NCBI RefSeq assembly: GCF_019457905.1
Contig: NZ_JAHZSV010000003.1
Location: forward strand, 186,001-250,000
Direction: 5' to 3'
DNA from: Flagellimonas abyssi
GTDB lineage: Bacteria > Bacteroidota > Bacteroidia > Flavobacteriales > Flavobacteriaceae
DNA: 64,000 bases
Translations under genes and position numbers: made by a program
Notes under the pieces: model-generated
Databases searched by the model: none
Told to the model about the DNA's origin: nothing
Seen by the model: only the letters and a program-made list of their open reading frames with translations
Shown here: piece after piece, positions 1 to 8,235 of the stretch
Layout of the letters: every line of letters begins with the position of its first letter
Position numbering within the stretch: the stretch's first letter is position 1

Positions 1-350
1 ACAACTTTTGCAACTCGGCCCTTACCATGTTGTGCGGCATATCTAATGGCTTCACCACCACCTGTTGAATGACCTATATGAATGGCGTTCTTTAGGTCTA
101 GGAACTCTACTAGTTCCGCTACATCGGCGGCATACGTATTCATGTCATTTCCCGTGAATGTCTGGGTTGAACGCCCGTGACCACGTCTGTCATGTGCTAT
201 TACCCTATAGCCTTTTTCTAGAAAAAACATCATTTGGGCATCCCAATCATCGGATGATAATGGCCATCCATGGTGAAAGAAAATAGGCTGTCCTGTTCCC
301 AAATCTTTGAAATAAATTTCTGTTCCGTCTTTAACTGTAAACTTGCTCAT
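1..350 (-). CDS. alpha/beta hydrolase (non-heme chloroperoxidase-like), partial
   Basis: This gene runs off the left edge, and only about the first 116 residues are present. The translation from the ATG at 350 begins [18 protein letters not shown]. It contains the oxyanion-hole motif HHGWP, the stretch [10 protein letters not shown], and the start of a nucleophile-elbow region (GHSTGGGEA), as in the cofactor-free haloperoxidase/esterase branch of the alpha/beta hydrolase fold. In that family the Ser of the GHSTGG elbow is the nucleophile; the Asp and His of the triad lie outside the window. There is no signal peptide, so it should be cytoplasmic. The substrate cannot be told from the sequence. 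Confidence 0.85.
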   Translation of the reverse strand, partial: MSKFTVKDGTEIYFKDLGTGQPIFFHHGWPLSSDDWDAQMMFFLEKGYRVIAHDRRGHGRSTQTFTGNDMNTYAADVAELVEFLDLKNAIHIGHSTGGGEAIRYAAQHGKGRVAKV

Positions 351-568
351 GATTTTTAGATTTATTGATTACTATTATTTTGATACAGCAAAGTTGCGGC
401 TAATGAAAAAAGTAAACATTGGACTTATTCCTTCTTGAATTGCACTTTTTCCCCTTTCTTTAAATAATGGGTGTATTTCAACCAATAAAATTTGTTCAGG
501 AGGTGTTTTTCGATAAAAAAGGCACAAGAACAAACCCGTGCTTTTTGCCATTTCCCATGTGATCACTA

Positions 569-1393
569 TTAGAATTGACTTCTAAAGGAAACTGGGGATA
601 AACCAGTGTGTTTTGTGAAGAAGCGATTAAAATAGGCATCGTCTTCATAATTGAGGCTGTAAGCTATTTCTTTGACCGTCATTGTGGTATGAACTAAAAG
701 TCGTTTGCTTTCAAGAATAATTCGATTCTTAATGATCTCGTTTGGTGAACTTTTACTTATTAGTCCTATTTTCTTACTTAGGTTTTTGGGCGTCACAAAT
801 AGCAATTCGGCATAATCGGCAACTCGGTGATGCGTTTTATAATGTTGCTCAACCAACTTGCTGAAGTTTCTCAAAAATTGAACATTAGCATCTTGACTGA
901 TATCTGCCAACTGATGCTGCTGCTTCCAAATTCGTATCGACTTTAATATCAGAAATTTTAATAGCGTACGAAGCATTTCTTCTGTACTGCCATCCTCATC
1001 TTCCATTTCCGATTGGATGTCGTGGATTATTTTTTGAACATCTTGGGATTGATCTTCATTAAGCGCTATGAAAGGTATTTCAAAAACATTGTTGTACAGA
1101 ATGCCATCACAGGCCACTTCCTGGTCGTGAATTTGAATACAGTAAAAATCCCTATTAAAATGTATTAATTGTCCGGCCACAGTTTCGCATGGCTTTAATA
1201 CCACTTTTGGATTGATAAATAATAGCGTATCCGTATCCAACTTAAATTCCTGAAAATCCACTTGGATGATTGCTCTCTTGGGAATGAATAAAATTTTGAT
1301 ATGGTCCTCTATTGAAGTAAGAGACCTTTCTTGTAAAGCCGACTTGCTAAATTCTAAATTGCCAAATTGTTTAAATGAAAATTCTTTTAGCAT
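569..1393 (-). CDS. AraC family transcriptional regulator
   Basis: This is a 274-residue protein with a poorly conserved N-terminal ligand or dimerisation region. Its C-terminal ~100 residues (about 172-272) are a double helix-turn-helix of the AraC type, seen in TVKEIAYSLNYEDDAYFNRFF followed closely by TGLSPVSFR, the family signature. It lies between the hydrolase and an NTF2-like/SDR pair, all on the minus strand. It may control those neighbours, but the spacings (218 bp to the hydrolase, 84 bp to the NTF2 gene) do not prove an operon. No effector can be assigned. Confidence 0.9.
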   Translation of the reverse strand: MLKEFSFKQFGNLEFSKSALQERSLTSIEDHIKILFIPKRAIIQVDFQEFKLDTDTLLFINPKVVLKPCETVAGQLIHFNRDFYCIQIHDQEVACDGILYNNVFEIPFIALNEDQSQDVQKIIHDIQSEMEDEDGSTEEMLRTLLKFLILKSIRIWKQQHQLADISQDANVQFLRNFSKLVEQHYKTHHRVADYAELLFVTPKNLSKKIGLISKSSPNEIIKNRIILESKRLLVHTTMTVKEIAYSLNYEDDAYFNRFFTKHTGLSPVSFRSQF

Positions 1394-1477
1394 CTTTCAA
1401 CTTTTGTTAGAACCCAATTATATGTGTTAGTCCTAATTTACTTTCAAAATAATTAATAGGTAATGAATTTTATTTTA

Positions 1478-1792
1478 TTAGACAATCTTAAGGGATTGGA
1501 TTAAGTCGTTTTTGAATTCATATTGATAGGTCAATATAACCGGACTACCAGGAAAGCTACCTGAAATTTCGGCCTTCAAAGTTTTTTCGCCTTCCGAATA
1601 TCCAAGCGGATTCATTCTCACTTGATATTCTTTGTTGGCTTTTTCAATCCAATTCTTTATTTCCCTTTTCCCGTTGTATGTCCTCCCTTCGTCAAAGACT
1701 ACAGCTGTTTCGGTAAAACAATTGGCATACCTTGTGCTGTCAAAGTTATCTTGCGCTTTAACTAAATCTGATATTACTTTTGGTAAGTTCAT
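1478..1792 (-). CDS. NTF2-like / SnoaL-like small protein
   Basis: This 104-residue protein looks like the NTF2 cone fold. It opens with a helix containing QDNFDSTRYANCFTETAVVFDE, has GKREIKNWI in the typical helix 3 position, and ends in strands that bear YQYEFKNDLI. The family includes isomerases, dehydratases and non-catalytic binding proteins, so no reaction is assigned. It sits 26 bp downstream of the SDR gene on the same strand, which suggests co-transcription and possibly a shared substrate. Confidence 0.75.
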   Translation of the reverse strand: MNLPKVISDLVKAQDNFDSTRYANCFTETAVVFDEGRTYNGKREIKNWIEKANKEYQVRMNPLGYSEGEKTLKAEISGSFPGSPVILTYQYEFKNDLIQSLKIV

Positions 1793-1818
1793 TTTGTTTA
1801 TTTTAATGATTCTTGAAT

Positions 1819-2610
1819 TTAAATGGTCGGAATGGTTCCGCCATCGATAATAAATTCTGTTCCTGTCAAATAGTTGGCCCTGGGCGAAACTAAAAATCCG
1901 ACCAATTCAGCAATTTCTTTAGGTTGTGCAGGTCTGCCAATGGGTATTCCGCCCAATGCATCCATTACGCTCTGTTTAGCTTCTTCTATTGTAATGTTTG
2001 AACTTTCTGCAATGCGTTCCATCATTTTTTCAGAAGAAGAAGTCATGATCCAACCTGGTGAGACCGTTAAGACCCTTACTCCTTTTGGCGAAACTTCGTT
2101 TGACAAACTTTTGCTGTAATTGACTAAAGCGGCTTTTGCGGCTGCATAGGGCAAAGTAGAATCATACAATGGCAACTTGGCTTGAATAGACGCAATATGG
2201 ATAATGACACCACTTTTTTGTTCGATCATTTGAGGTAAGAAGCCCCTGTCCAAACGTACGGGTGCCAACAAATTGGTTTGAAGAGTTTCCTCCCAGTCTA
2301 TATCGCTCAAAACGGAATAACCACCACCTTTGGTTTCGGAACCACCCATGTTATTGACCAAAATATCCAACTTCCCAAATTGCTGTAATACGTCACTTAT
2401 GACTTTTTGGGTTCCTTCAGGTTTGCTTAAGTCGGCCGAAATAAAGTGAAGGTTGTTATTTGCAGTTTCGGGAGCGTTACGTGCGGTCACGATCACCTTT
2501 GCACCTGCGGATAATAAACGTTCAGCGATGGCTTTCCCGGCTCCTTTTGTACCGCCCGTTACCAAGGCTGTTTTTCCTGATAACTCGTTGTTGAAATTAA
2601 ATTGTTCCAT
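1819..2610 (-). CDS. SDR family NAD(P)-dependent oxidoreductase
   Basis: This 263-residue protein is a classical short-chain dehydrogenase/reductase. The cofactor-binding motif TGGTKGAG is near residue 18, NNMGG takes the place of the usual NNAG near residue 86, and the YxxxK catalytic pair appears as YAAAK near residue 155, with a preceding Ser-rich strand (HIASIQAK). The C-terminal TGTEFIIDGG is the usual SDR ending. The substrate is unknown. The NTF2-like gene follows 26 bp downstream, and an HxlR regulator is divergently transcribed 125 bp away, a common arrangement in which the regulator controls the oxidoreductase. Confidence 0.92.
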   Translation of the reverse strand: MEQFNFNNELSGKTALVTGGTKGAGKAIAERLLSAGAKVIVTARNAPETANNNLHFISADLSKPEGTQKVISDVLQQFGKLDILVNNMGGSETKGGGYSVLSDIDWEETLQTNLLAPVRLDRGFLPQMIEQKSGVIIHIASIQAKLPLYDSTLPYAAAKAALVNYSKSLSNEVSPKGVRVLTVSPGWIMTSSSEKMMERIAESSNITIEEAKQSVMDALGGIPIGRPAQPKEIAELVGFLVSPRANYLTGTEFIIDGGTIPTI

Positions 2611-2735
2611 GTATATCTATTTTTAGGTCAAAATTCCAGTATATAAACAGTATAAACAAGTACGGAAAATAGAATTGCATAGGGATAATTTTATCCCCTA
2701 TTGTGCATTTTGGGACATTGAATTATTTTTGAAAT

Positions 2736-3089
2736 ATGTATGAAAGAAAAATTCCATTGAACCTGAATTGTGGTCTCGATCTCATTGGGGAAGTACTTTA
2801 TGGAAAATGGAAAATCCGTTTGTTGTGGTTCATCAATCAAGGCCATCAACGCCCAAGCCAACTACAACGTAAAATCCCCGATGCCTCCCGAAGGGTTTTG
2901 AATATTCAATTGAAAGAATTGGAAGGCCACGAATTGGTCACAAAAAAAATCTATCCCGTCGTTCCTCCAAAAGTGGAATATTCGCTGACCGATTTTGGAA
3001 AAACACTTATTCCTGTTATTTCTGTTTTGGGTCAATGGGGTGATGAAAACGAAGAACGACTTCGATCTTTGATTTTGAAAAATCCTTGA
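2736..3089 (+). CDS. HxlR/MarR-type winged helix regulator
   Basis: This 117-residue HxlR-family regulator shows the expected order. A conserved Cys near residue 12 (NCGLDLIGEVLYGKWK) is followed by the recognition helix SQLQRKIPDASRRVLNIQLKEL. The wing and C-terminus follow (VPPKVEYSLTDFGKTL). HxlR proteins often sense electrophiles or oxidants through this Cys. It is divergent from the SDR gene with 125 bp between them, so it probably acts on that shared promoter region. Confidence 0.92.
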   Translation: MYERKIPLNLNCGLDLIGEVLYGKWKIRLLWFINQGHQRPSQLQRKIPDASRRVLNIQLKELEGHELVTKKIYPVVPPKVEYSLTDFGKTLIPVISVLGQWGDENEERLRSLILKNP

Positions 3090-3259
3090 ATGTAGATACC
3101 TAAAAAGGGTAAGGCTACAATGCCTTCCCATAGATTGTCGTCCTTTTGGGCCACAAAAGAGTTTGCTGTCAATGCCATTTCGGAACCATCATCGGAATCA
3201 CACCCAATAATGAACAACAAGATGAAAAGGAGCAAGTATGGCAATCCTGTGTGTCTCAT
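3090..3259 (-). pseudogene. truncated lipoprotein (5' remnant)
   Basis: From the ATG at 3259 the reading begins MRHTGLPYLLLFILLFIIGCDSDD, a textbook lipoprotein signal with the lipobox Cys followed by acidic residues. Next comes LTANSFVAQKDDNLWEG, which resembles the start of small Flavobacteriaceae lipoproteins. The frame then runs into the antisense of the HxlR gene and stops at 3032, so only about 55 residues of the original protein survive. I read this as a gene start whose body has been deleted. A very short functional lipoprotein is a less likely alternative. Confidence 0.5.
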
Positions 3260-3319
3260 ACATCTTTTTCTTTTAGATGTGAGGATGGTGGTAGGGTTGT
3301 TTCTTTTTTGGTATGGCAA

Positions 3320-3923
3320 GTCTTTTCAGGGGCTAAGTTGCCATTAAAGCCTTTAAATGGGAACTTAATAGGGCATCTTAGATCTAAGAACACATTCCTC
3401 TGCTTGATTCTATGGTACCTTTTCAAACTAAAGGCTATTCATTTACAAGAGCATCACCATCCTTTAGTTTCAGTATTAGATATCCATTCCGATGGACGGG
3501 TTCCTCCTCTTACCAAGATTCCCAAGCTTTTCCAAAACATAGCAGCCTATCGTCCAGTAACCAGAAAAACGAATTCATTTAACCAGGGTCAGTTGCCGGG
3601 AGTGGGCTATATTTGGGGCCTTATCTTTGACCTTTTCCATTTCGTTCGATAGATGGGTAAGCGTAGCGATTCCATGGCCGAGCTGCGGTTTCTGTATCAA
3701 TGGAAAGTACTGAGCTTTTTTCATTTCCATCATAAAACGCAACCGGAGCTTTTGAATGGAAACCTCTTTGAGCATATCTTCCGATACAAGCTTTGCATCC
3801 ACTTTTTTAGCATCTCTTATTCTCGTCCATGGAACACTCTGGGAACCATGAATTTATGGTTTTGAACCACTTGCGCTAAAGAATCTTTAAAAGTGAATGG
3901 TTCATGCCATTGGTTGAAGAACG
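3320..3923. other. decayed region without an intact gene
   Basis: About 600 bp with no credible full-length gene. On the minus strand, 3575-3802 stays open for 75 codons and reads on upstream as WTRIRDAKKVDAKLVSED before a frame change near 3830. Short protein-like pieces in other minus frames follow between 3340 and 3570, separated by stops. This is what a frameshifted, eroding gene looks like, but I do not recognise the family. The plus-strand ORF over 3146-3652 is antisense to the lipoprotein remnant and is not believed. Confidence 0.45.
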
Positions 3924-4232
3924 TCATGTGCATTTAAAGTCTTGCCAACAGAAATATTTCCGATTGGTATGTTCCTGTTTTAATTCAACTCCTGCTTTGG
4001 CGCACAATTCTTTAATTTCTAAAAGCGTTTTTTCTCCACAATTCCTAAAACCACTTATAACCCGTAACGACAGTTTACCAATATCTGAAACTTTAAGGTT
4101 ATTCTTCGTTATGGGAAATGTCTTTTATACCCCAAACGCTTTTGAATTGTTATAGAGCACATTTTGCGTTCTTAAACTCAGGTTGCAATCTCTGATAAAA
4201 GAATCCCTATCTATTTTTGATGTACTCTTCAT
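3924..4232 (-). pseudogene. RpoA C-terminal-domain-like small protein with in-frame stop
   Basis: Read from the ATG at 4232, a 103-codon frame gives MKSTSKIDRDSFIRDCNLSL..., then a TAA at 4125-4127 (codon 36), then continues in the same frame to a TGA at 3924. The distal part includes LKVSDIGKLSLRVISGFRN and CGEKTLLEIKELCAKAGVEL. This is the helix-hairpin-helix pattern of the RNA polymerase alpha C-terminal domain, found in small stand-alone proteins of Bacteroidota. Both halves are in one frame, so a single nonsense change accounts for the break. It is most simply a recent pseudogene; restart after the stop is possible, but no ATG is nearby. Confidence 0.6.
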
Positions 4233-4492
4233 ATATGCATAAAATTAGTAATATATGAGTAATAAGGGTGTTACATGTTCTTTAAAATTCAGGGTTCAAA
4301 CAGCTTTTAATGAATACCCGACATACCTTATCAAATCATATTGGTATAAAGGATGAATGAAATAGAACATAAAACCCTTGATTCCAATTTTGACAGTAGT
4401 TCTGAAGGTGTTGGATAAAAAAGCAGGATACATAAGCCACCTTCATGTTCTGTTTATTAACAGTCTAAAAGCCAAAAGACATAATCCCGGAC

Positions 4493-5425
4493 TTACTCCA
4501 ACACAAATGTGGTCACTATGAACCCATGGTCTGAAGGATATGTAAATTGCTTGCCCTTGATAGCCAATGGCTCGCCCATAAAAGACATATAGGTCTCCGA
4601 TTTCACAGATCTGATATTGCCTTTATAAAAAATATAGTCGATTCTGTGTGAGTCCATTTTCTCCTTGGTATCCCAAGTTATGCCCGGATTTATCCGCGGA
4701 TTTGGATGAATTTCCCTATAAGAATCCTTTAACCCCAATTCTTCCAATATTTTAGTAGCATACCATGGCACTACCAACCCGTTGTGAAATTCCTTGGTGT
4801 TTTCATCCCAATCCAAATGTGAAGGTGTATTGAAATCACCTCCAATAATCATAGGAACTTTGTCGGTTTCTGCTACATACTTTTTGATATAAGGCAATAC
4901 ATTTTGTACCATCTCATACTTTTTGCCGGTTTTCTCCCACTTGAGCAATTCCTGAACAGACTTACCCAACTGTTCTGGCCTATCTGCCCAAGGCTCATAA
5001 TGGAACCAATTGGCAAAAACATTTACTTTTTGATTACGGATAAAAACCTCAACACCCCCTAAATAGAACGAATATGGTGTTGTTAACGTCTCTCCCAAGG
5101 GATATTTAGAAAAAATGGATAGATTGGTTGATTTGTCATCCAATGGTGTACTCTCAGGAGCACATAAGTGAAAATTGTATCCGAGGTTCTCCGCGATTTG
5201 TTTTCCGGAACCATAGGTCTCTACCATTAAAACAATATCCGGATCAACCTCCCTTATAATGTCAATGACATGCTGTAATCCATTCTCAATATCATTGCCT
5301 CCATGAAGAATGTTCCATGCCATAACCTTTATCTGCATTTTCCCATTTTGTGCAAAACATGAACCTAGCATACCAATAAAAACAAGGCATACAACTGGGA
5401 GAATCTGTTTTCTCTTTAAAATCAA
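4493..5425 (-). CDS. endonuclease/exonuclease/phosphatase family hydrolase, secreted
   Basis: This 310-residue protein has an N-terminal signal peptide (VVCLVFIGMLGSCFAQ). It shows the metal-dependent EEP fold motifs in order: MAWNILHGG (Asn), VETYG (Glu), GGDFNTPSH (Asp-Asn pair) and the terminal SDHGFIVTT (Asp-His). The fold cleaves phosphoester bonds in nucleic acids, inositol phosphates or sphingomyelin. It is the last gene of the phosphodiesterase-SusC-SusD-phosphatase operon, 5 bp after the metallophosphoesterase. That suggests an exported enzyme that trims phosphate esters delivered to the periplasm. The substrate is inferred only at the level of phosphoester. Confidence 0.9.
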   Translation of the reverse strand: MILKRKQILPVVCLVFIGMLGSCFAQNGKMQIKVMAWNILHGGNDIENGLQHVIDIIREVDPDIVLMVETYGSGKQIAENLGYNFHLCAPESTPLDDKSTNLSIFSKYPLGETLTTPYSFYLGGVEVFIRNQKVNVFANWFHYEPWADRPEQLGKSVQELLKWEKTGKKYEMVQNVLPYIKKYVAETDKVPMIIGGDFNTPSHLDWDENTKEFHNGLVVPWYATKILEELGLKDSYREIHPNPRINPGITWDTKEKMDSHRIDYIFYKGNIRSVKSETYMSFMGEPLAIKGKQFTYPSDHGFIVTTFVLE

Positions 5426-5430
5426 AGTTT

Positions 5431-6357
5431 TTAAAATTGATGTGGATGATAGTGGTTCTCCATGGCGCCATCTTCAAAAAGCTCAATGATGGTATAACCT
5501 GGTGGAGTCTCGTGGTACCAATACTTTTGGGCTGAATCCTCATCTCCATTTCCCCACCAATACCCGCTCATTGCACCATTACAATAATAATGCACATTGT
5601 TATAGACAACGGTATCGAATAAATGCACATGCCCCCCGATGCAATGTATCCTTTTATCGGGATGTTTGTAAAGAATCTTTGTGACTTGCAAAGAATCTTT
5701 ATGGTTCCCACCCACAGTATGGGTAGAGGCCGATAAAATGGGATAATGTGACATGATCAAAACAGGTGTTCCCTTTGGGAGCTTTGCTAAATCATCCGAA
5801 AGCCACTGCATTTGTTTATTGCCCAATGCACCACCCCCATCCACATTACTATCCAAAACGATAAAATGCCAATCTTTTTTATCGAAGCTGTAAAATGTCG
5901 ATGGCATACCCAATTGTTGCATGGCATACCCTTTACCATACATGGGGTCAACTTTATCAGGTGCCGCCCACCACATATCGTGATTGCCCAAACAACTGTA
6001 CATCTCATATTCGGAAAAGCGATTTCTGGACGTTTTCCATAAATCCCACATTTCACTGACTTGCTCTCGGCCAATGTCCTTACCATCGGCAGCCATAATA
6101 CTATCCCCTCCATTCAAGAAAAAATCGATTTTTCTTTCTTTGATTTTGTCAATACATGCATTAAATCGAGCGGGAGCATTGTTGTCCGAACTAAGGTGAA
6201 CATCCGTAATGTGTGCAATTCTGAGTAATTTTTTTGGACGCCGACCACCATCACTTGCTTGCGCCTTTACCAAACCCGGAAGCATACTGCCACAACCAGC
6301 CAAAACCGCTCCTTTAACAAATGTCCTCCGTTTGTTATGATTTTTTTTCTTTTCCAT
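5431..6357 (-). CDS. calcineurin-like metallophosphoesterase with twin-arginine signal
   Basis: This 308-residue protein contains all the calcineurin-superfamily metal ligands: AHITDVH near residue 49, GGDS near 83, GNHD near 126, SHYP near 204 and GGHVH near 241. The N-terminus (KRRTFVKGAVLAGCGSMLPG) looks like a twin-arginine export signal, so the enzyme is probably folded with its metals in the cytoplasm before export. It lies between susD and the EEP hydrolase in one operon. It probably dephosphorylates products made by the upstream phosphodiesterase; this is inference from context. Confidence 0.92.
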   Translation of the reverse strand: MEKKKNHNKRRTFVKGAVLAGCGSMLPGLVKAQASDGGRRPKKLLRIAHITDVHLSSDNNAPARFNACIDKIKERKIDFFLNGGDSIMAADGKDIGREQVSEMWDLWKTSRNRFSEYEMYSCLGNHDMWWAAPDKVDPMYGKGYAMQQLGMPSTFYSFDKKDWHFIVLDSNVDGGGALGNKQMQWLSDDLAKLPKGTPVLIMSHYPILSASTHTVGGNHKDSLQVTKILYKHPDKRIHCIGGHVHLFDTVVYNNVHYYCNGAMSGYWWGNGDEDSAQKYWYHETPPGYTIIELFEDGAMENHYHPHQF

Positions 6358-6368
6358 CGTTAAAAGTC

Positions 6369-6394
6369 AAAAGGAGGCTTTTACCCCTCCTTTT
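6369..6394 (-). terminator. hairpin between susD and metallophosphoesterase
   Basis: Nine-base arms (6369-6377 and 6386-6394, AAAAGGAGG with its complement) enclose an 8-base loop, 25 bp after the susD stop. On the minus strand a short T-rich stretch follows. It lies inside an operon, so it may act as a partial terminator or mRNA-stabilising stem that lowers expression of the two distal hydrolases. Confidence 0.6.
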
Positions 6395-6418
6395 TAAATA
6401 TAAAATTAAACATCTGAA

Positions 6419-8224
6419 TTATTCCCAACCGAACACTTGCTCCAAATTTGGGTTAAGTGCCATTTCAGGTGCTGGGATAGGTCTGTAATAATGTTTGGGT
6501 TCTTGGAATTTTCCTCGTTCTGGTGTTCCCACAACATTGCCACTGGTTCCCTCTGTGAGGTAAACATCCGCATTACTGCCCACACTGCCAGTTCTATAAT
6601 AAATTAGTGCAACACCATTTTCATTGAGCTCTTTTGGTTCGGGAATAGCATCTTCGATTCCTAAAAGCTGAATATCCGCTACACCATCCCCCGTAAGGTC
6701 ATACTTGCCCAATCCTGGAAAATACATGCCCACGGGCTCCTTTTCCATCAACTTGCCCGCATTCCAACGATTCAAATCGTCCAGTCTTCGTCCTTCCATG
6801 GCAAATTCCACCCTGCGCTCTCTTCGTATTTCCAACAAAACGGGATCTGTGACTTGTGGGTAACGTTGGGCCTGCACCGGGTCCGATGAAACGGCCATGT
6901 TCAATGGGGGCATTCCTGCACGGCTTCTGATCTGGTTTACCGTAGCATCAAGCACGCCTTGGTTCAAAGTGCCAAGTTCTGCCCTAGCTTCTGCCAAATT
7001 CAATAACACTTCTGCATAGCGCAAGACGGGGATATCGATACCTCGCCGAACGTCTATGGAGGGGTCGTTGGCAAAACCTTTGATTTGATGATAGCCTGTG
7101 AAGTTTTTCTTGAGTTCCTGCACATAATTGGTGGTTCCGGGACTATAGGTAGCTGTATAGTATAGTTCCCAGCCCGGATAAGCAAAAGTTTGGGAGAGTC
7201 TTGGGTCTCTATCTTGAAACTCTTCCACAAATTCCATGGTCTCAATTCCCATCTGTTGGCTGAAATACGTGCCGTCATCCATAAGATATGTCTCCAATAG
7301 GTCCCTGCTCATTGACATTTCATAGCTACCGAACAAGTACTGGGGGTCGTCAGTGTTTTTAACATCAGCTTCATAAATATTCGTGAAAATCACCTCTGGG
7401 TTCGCGGTTAGATCTTGACTCCCAAAAAGGGTCATGTAATCTTGGGCAGGATTTCCTGTATTATAGATTGAGAAGGGGCCTTGGTCTGCGATATCCTGGG
7501 ATACTTTTGCTGCCAGTTCCAAGAAATCGTTCGCTGTTCCCTCCAGTCCCAATTCGCTGTGATATTTTCTGAAGGTCCCTTCGTACAATGCATTACGGCT
7601 ATAATATGCCATTACGGTCCATTTATCAACGGCTCCTGTCGGCACACTTTCCCTAACGTGTTCCATGGCAAATTGATAATCCTCAAAAATATGATCAACA
7701 ACGGTCTCTCTAGGGTCGCTTGTTTTGAACAAATCTTCAGAGTCTGTTTCAAGTACTTGGTCATACCATGGCACGTTGGAATATCGCTTTACTTTTTCCA
7801 TATAGAACTGTGCCCTGAAAAAACGGGCGACACCTATGTAGTGATTCTTTACATCCGCGCCGATATCGGCCTTTTCTGCATTTTCCAAAAATAGGTTGAT
7901 GCTCCTTAAGGCGCCCCAGTGCCAACCCGAAGTAATCGTCTGGGAGTTGGCATCTGTGGTCATAATGGTCTTTATTTCGCGATTACCTGTTGTACCTGCA
8001 TTATCCGTGGCATCATCGTAGTATATCCCTAGGCCGGGAAAATTATACAATCCATTTACATAGATGGATAAGTCCTCTTCCGTATTGAAGAAGTTGTCGA
8101 CCCCGATTTCGGTTTCTGGCAAGCGATCCAGAAAGTCATCGTTACAGGCAGACATCAAAATTACCAGTGAACCGGCAAAACCGCCCATTAAAACCCTTTT
8201 CATATATTTTCTTGTAAGTTTCAT
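6419..8224 (-). CDS. SusD/RagB family nutrient-binding outer membrane lipoprotein
   Basis: This 601-residue protein has a lipoprotein signal (GSLVILMSACNDDFLDRLPE). It also shows the RagB/SusD pattern: an early TEIGVDNFFNTEEDLSIYVNGLY, central TPR-like helices (VARFFRAQFYMEKVKRY), and the C-terminal signature LRYAEVLLNLAEARAELG with RRERRVEFAMEGRRLDDLNRW. SusD proteins sit on the cell surface as the lid of the SusC channel and capture the ligand. The start codon is 11 bp after the susC stop. The neighbours are phosphoesterases, not glycoside hydrolases, so the cargo may be a phosphorylated molecule. Confidence 0.97.
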   Translation of the reverse strand: MKLTRKYMKRVLMGGFAGSLVILMSACNDDFLDRLPETEIGVDNFFNTEEDLSIYVNGLYNFPGLGIYYDDATDNAGTTGNREIKTIMTTDANSQTITSGWHWGALRSINLFLENAEKADIGADVKNHYIGVARFFRAQFYMEKVKRYSNVPWYDQVLETDSEDLFKTSDPRETVVDHIFEDYQFAMEHVRESVPTGAVDKWTVMAYYSRNALYEGTFRKYHSELGLEGTANDFLELAAKVSQDIADQGPFSIYNTGNPAQDYMTLFGSQDLTANPEVIFTNIYEADVKNTDDPQYLFGSYEMSMSRDLLETYLMDDGTYFSQQMGIETMEFVEEFQDRDPRLSQTFAYPGWELYYTATYSPGTTNYVQELKKNFTGYHQIKGFANDPSIDVRRGIDIPVLRYAEVLLNLAEARAELGTLNQGVLDATVNQIRSRAGMPPLNMAVSSDPVQAQRYPQVTDPVLLEIRRERRVEFAMEGRRLDDLNRWNAGKLMEKEPVGMYFPGLGKYDLTGDGVADIQLLGIEDAIPEPKELNENGVALIYYRTGSVGSNADVYLTEGTSGNVVGTPERGKFQEPKHYYRPIPAPEMALNPNLEQVFGWE

Positions 8225-8235
8225 TTGAATGATTT

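Noticed and set aside
375..566. 63-residue minus-strand ORF between the hydrolase and the AraC gene
   Set aside because: No family resemblance, no coding-like pattern, and the region is where the hydrolase promoter should be.
3146..3652. 168-codon plus-strand ORF
   Set aside because: It runs antisense to the lipoprotein remnant and decayed minus-strand pieces, and its composition is unlike a protein.
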